NCBI GenBank assembly: GCA_900551815.1
Contig: URXE01000081.1
Span: 1 to 6,965 of the forward strand
Reading direction: 5' to 3'
DNA from: an uncultured Collinsella sp.
Lineage (GTDB): Bacteria > Actinomycetota > Coriobacteriia > Coriobacteriales > Coriobacteriaceae
Length of the DNA: 6,965 nucleotides
In this document: piece after piece, positions 5,294 through 6,965 of the stretch
Numbering within the stretch: the first letter of the stretch is position 1
How the letters are laid out: each line of letters begins with the position of its first letter
Notes under the pieces: model-generated
Seen by the model: only the letters and a program-made list of their open reading frames with translations
The model's database searches: none
What the model was told of the DNA's origin: nothing
Made by a program: the position numbers and the translations under genes

Positions 5294-6199
5294 ATGATTC
5301 AGGACCCCTTTCGTTCGATGATTCGTTCGGAAGGGGTCCTGCGTTATCGCGACCTTCCGTGGCGCCGCACGCGCGACCCGTATATCATCTGGCTCTCCGA
5401 GGTCATGCTGCAGCAGACGCAGGTGCCGCGCGTGGAGACGCGTATGCCGGCGTGGCTCGATCGCTTTCCGACTGTCCAAGCGCTTGCTCAGGCTGCCCCT
5501 TCCGATGTCTTGGACGCGTGGCAGGGGATGGGCTACAATCGCCGCGCCCTGGCGCTTCACAGGGCTGCACAGTGCGTTGTGGAGGACTGGGACGGGGAGT
5601 TTCCGCGCGAGACGCTCGATCTGGTCGCGCTGCCCGGCATTGGCCCGGCAACGGCGCAAGGCATCCGTTCGTTTGCATTCGATCTTTCGGGCGTGTATCT
5701 AGAGACCAACGTGCGCACGGTCTTTTTGCATCATTTCTTTCCCGATGTGCCGGCCGTTCCCGATCGCGAGCTGGTGCCGCTGATTCAAGCCGCCTGTCCG
5801 GCGGCCCCCGGTGCGGCGGCGGACGAGATCGCGCCCTTTGCCGTGCCTCAAGATGATGCCGATACGCCGCGCGCGTGGTATTACGCGTTGCTGGATTACG
5901 GCGCGTATCTTAAAAAGACGCTGCCCAATCCGTCCAGGCGGTCGGCGAACTATAGTCGTCAGTCCAAGTTTGAGGGCTCGCGTCGCCAAAAGCGCGCCCA
6001 CATCGTGCGCATGCTGCTGGCAGCGCGCGATGGGCAGCCGGCAGGTATTACGCTCGACGAAGCCGTTGTAGGCGTTAACGAGATGGAGGCGGCAGCCGGC
6101 CGGGAGCCGGTCGAGCGCGAACTGATTGCAAGCATTCTTGCCGATCTGGAGCGCGAGGGCTTTTGCCGCTCCGAGGGCGATCGTTGGCTGAGTGTATAG
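5294..6199 (+). CDS. mutY: MutY-like A/G-specific adenine glycosylase, short form without Fe-S cluster
   Basis: DNA glycosylase of the HhH-GPD superfamily, 301 residues, expected to remove adenine mispaired with 8-oxoguanine. LSEVMLQQTQV carries the MutY catalytic Glu (Glu36, Glu37 in E. coli). GMGYNRRA at 78-85 and the helix-hairpin-helix LPGIGPATAQGI at 113-124 follow. The position of the catalytic Asp138 of E. coli is held by Glu137 in YLETNVRTV. Two standard parts are missing: no C-x6-C-x2-C-x5-C cluster follows the catalytic domain (only three scattered Cys in the protein), and there is no C-terminal NUDIX-like 8-oxoG recognition domain. Instead, residues about 235-301 look like a small winged helix (HIVRMLLAA ... 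ILADLEREGFCRSEGDRW). Cluster-less MutY proteins are known, so this may be a natural short branch rather than a damaged gene. The start has a good SD, AAGGAG, seven bases before ATG. It is co-transcribed with the Rrf2 gene. Confidence 0.86.
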   Translation: MIQDPFRSMIRSEGVLRYRDLPWRRTRDPYIIWLSEVMLQQTQVPRVETRMPAWLDRFPTVQALAQAAPSDVLDAWQGMGYNRRALALHRAAQCVVEDWDGEFPRETLDLVALPGIGPATAQGIRSFAFDLSGVYLETNVRTVFLHHFFPDVPAVPDRELVPLIQAACPAAPGAAADEIAPFAVPQDDADTPRAWYYALLDYGAYLKKTLPNPSRRSANYSRQSKFEGSRRQKRAHIVRMLLAARDGQPAGITLDEAVVGVNEMEAAAGREPVERELIASILADLEREGFCRSEGDRWLSV

Positions 6200-6313
6200 C
6201 TCGCTCGAATCTGAAGAACAGGATTATAAGGTTTAAATTCGCGGCTTGAGGGCATCCTAAAGACAAGGCCGCTCAAAGCCTATGGGCGGCACGTGTTGAA
6301 GGGAAGTACACCT
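6200..6313 (+). promoter_or_regulatory. Rubrerythrin upstream region with AT-rich promoter candidate and hairpin
   Basis: An AT-rich island (6221-6239) offers TATAAG (6225-6230) or TTAAAT (6233-6238; CTGAAG at 6211-6216 is 16 bases before it) as -10, with poor -35 matches. Downstream, GGCTTGAG (6243-6250) pairs with CTCAAAGCC (6272-6280) with one bulged A around a 21-base loop. No T-run follows, so it is more a leader structure than a clear terminator for the glycosylase. Whether rubrerythrin is transcribed alone or with the upstream pair is open. Confidence 0.35.
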
Positions 6314-6853
6314 ATGGATTTTGAGAACTCTCAGACCAAGAAGAACCTCGAGACCGCTTTTGCCGGTGAGTCCCAGGCACACACCAAGTATCGCTACTAT
6401 GCATCCAAGGCCAAAAAGGACGGCTACGTTCAGATCTCGAATATCTTTGCCGAGACGGCGGGCAACGAGTCCGAGCATGCCAAGCTGTGGTTTAAGTACC
6501 TGCACGACGGCGCCGTTCCGGGCACTTTGGACAACCTGCGCGACGCCGCCGCGGGCGAGAACTACGAGTGGACCACGATGTATGACGAGTTTGCCAAGAC
6601 CGCCGAGGAGGAGGGCTTTGCCGAGATCGCCGAGAAGTTCCGTGGTGTCGCCGCTGTCGAGAAGGCTCACGAGGAGCGCTACAACAAGCTCGTCGAGCGC
6701 ATTGAGTCGGGCGAGGTGTTTGAGCGCGAGGGCGTAAAGGTGTGGAAGTGCCTGAACTGCGGGCACCTGCATGTTGGTGCCGAGGCGCCCGAGGTGTGCC
6801 CGGTGTGCAACCACCCGAAGGCGTACTTTGAGGAGCAGGTGGTGAACTACTAG
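6314..6853 (+). CDS. rbr: Rubrerythrin (NADH-linked peroxide reductase)
   Basis: Cytoplasmic non-haem iron protein of 179 residues that reduces hydrogen peroxide to water in anaerobes, taking electrons from a rubredoxin or NADH-linked reductase. The ferritin-like four-helix domain (about 1-135) shows all diiron ligands: Glu19 (GESQAH), Glu52-x2-His55, Glu82-x2-Glu85 (GENYEW) and Glu116-x2-His119. The C-terminal rubredoxin-like domain has Cys146/Cys149 and Cys162/Cys165 (CLNC ... CPVC, 12 residues between) that bind a single iron. This is the classical rubrerythrin order and length; no part is missing. I chose the ATG at 6314, with SD GAAGGGAAG at 6298-6306, over an in-frame GTG at 6293 that would place the SD inside the gene and add seven residues. 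It lies 114 bases after the glycosylase and is followed by a long inverted repeat that probably ends transcription. Codon use is strongly biased, as in highly expressed genes. Confidence 0.97.
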   Translation: MDFENSQTKKNLETAFAGESQAHTKYRYYASKAKKDGYVQISNIFAETAGNESEHAKLWFKYLHDGAVPGTLDNLRDAAAGENYEWTTMYDEFAKTAEEEGFAEIAEKFRGVAAVEKAHEERYNKLVERIESGEVFEREGVKVWKCLNCGHLHVGAEAPEVCPVCNHPKAYFEEQVVNY

Positions 6854-6879
6854 CGCGTGGCGCTGACTGCTGCGGAGCG

Positions 6880-6965
6880 CGGGGCGGGAGGCCGGATTGC
6901 CTTCCCTCCCCGCTCACGGCTTCGCAGGGTCGCGTTGAGGGAAGGCAATCCGGCCTCCCGCCCCG
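6880..6965. repeat. Perfect inverted repeat of at least 29 bp after rubrerythrin, cut by the window edge
   Basis: Bases 6880-6908 and 6937-6965 are exact reverse complements over 29 bp with a 28-base centre (6909-6936). The right arm runs to the last base of the window, so the repeat may be longer and any T-run after it cannot be seen. The left arm begins CGGGGCGGGAGGCCGGATTG. It starts 27 bases after the rubrerythrin stop, the right place for a transcription terminator, but the stem is far longer and better matched than the other terminators here. A small AGCGC-GTG-GCGCT hairpin (6852-6864) lies just before it. Confidence 0.92.

Noticed and set aside
4715..5659. 314-codon minus-strand open frame opposite the Rrf2 gene and mutY
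   Set aside because: Shadow of two well-supported + strand genes; no domain signature and no sensible SD.

Overview
The window is GC-rich and densely coded. All seven protein genes and the single tRNA gene lie on the + strand. The gene set (a LytTR-type two-component system, an IscR-like Rrf2 regulator, a short A/G-type DNA glycosylase and a classical rubrerythrin) and the protein style suggest an anaerobic, gut-associated actinobacterium of the Coriobacteriia, perhaps Collinsella. That placement is an inference from memory of related proteins, not a database match.

Region 1 (1-3450) is a signalling operon. A terminator-like hairpin at 20-56 comes first, then a family-2-like glycosyltransferase (77-1264). 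The glycosyltransferase overlaps a LytS-type sensor kinase (1261-2604) by an ATGA. A LytTR response regulator (2677-3393) follows 72 bases later, and a long terminator (3401-3450) closes the group. Region 2 (3488-3999) is one gene for a small YfcE/MJ0936-type metallophosphoesterase, with its own terminator.

Region 3 (4000-4786) is mostly non-coding. It holds a small nested hairpin, a perfect 38-bp inverted repeat around a 67-base centre (4114-4256), a promoter with an A/T-tract upstream element, tRNA-Asp(GTC) and its terminator, and then about 300 bases of leader for the next operon, including a perfect 12-bp palindrome and a short direct repeat.

Region 4 (4787-6965) looks like an oxidative-stress group. 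It contains an Rrf2 regulator with a probable Fe-S ligand set (4787-5272), a MutY-like adenine glycosylase that lacks both the usual Fe-S cluster and the NUDIX domain (5294-6199), and rubrerythrin (6314-6853). It ends in a second long perfect inverted repeat (29 bp or more) that is cut by the window edge. A simple reading is that the Fe-S regulator senses oxygen, peroxide or Fe-S status, rubrerythrin removes peroxide, and the glycosylase repairs A paired with 8-oxoguanine.

The most unusual items are the two long, perfectly matched intergenic inverted repeats (the first also carrying a five-tract G-quadruplex motif) and the cluster-less MutY with Glu where the catalytic Asp is expected. I saw no clear new defence system, CRISPR array or insertion sequence.
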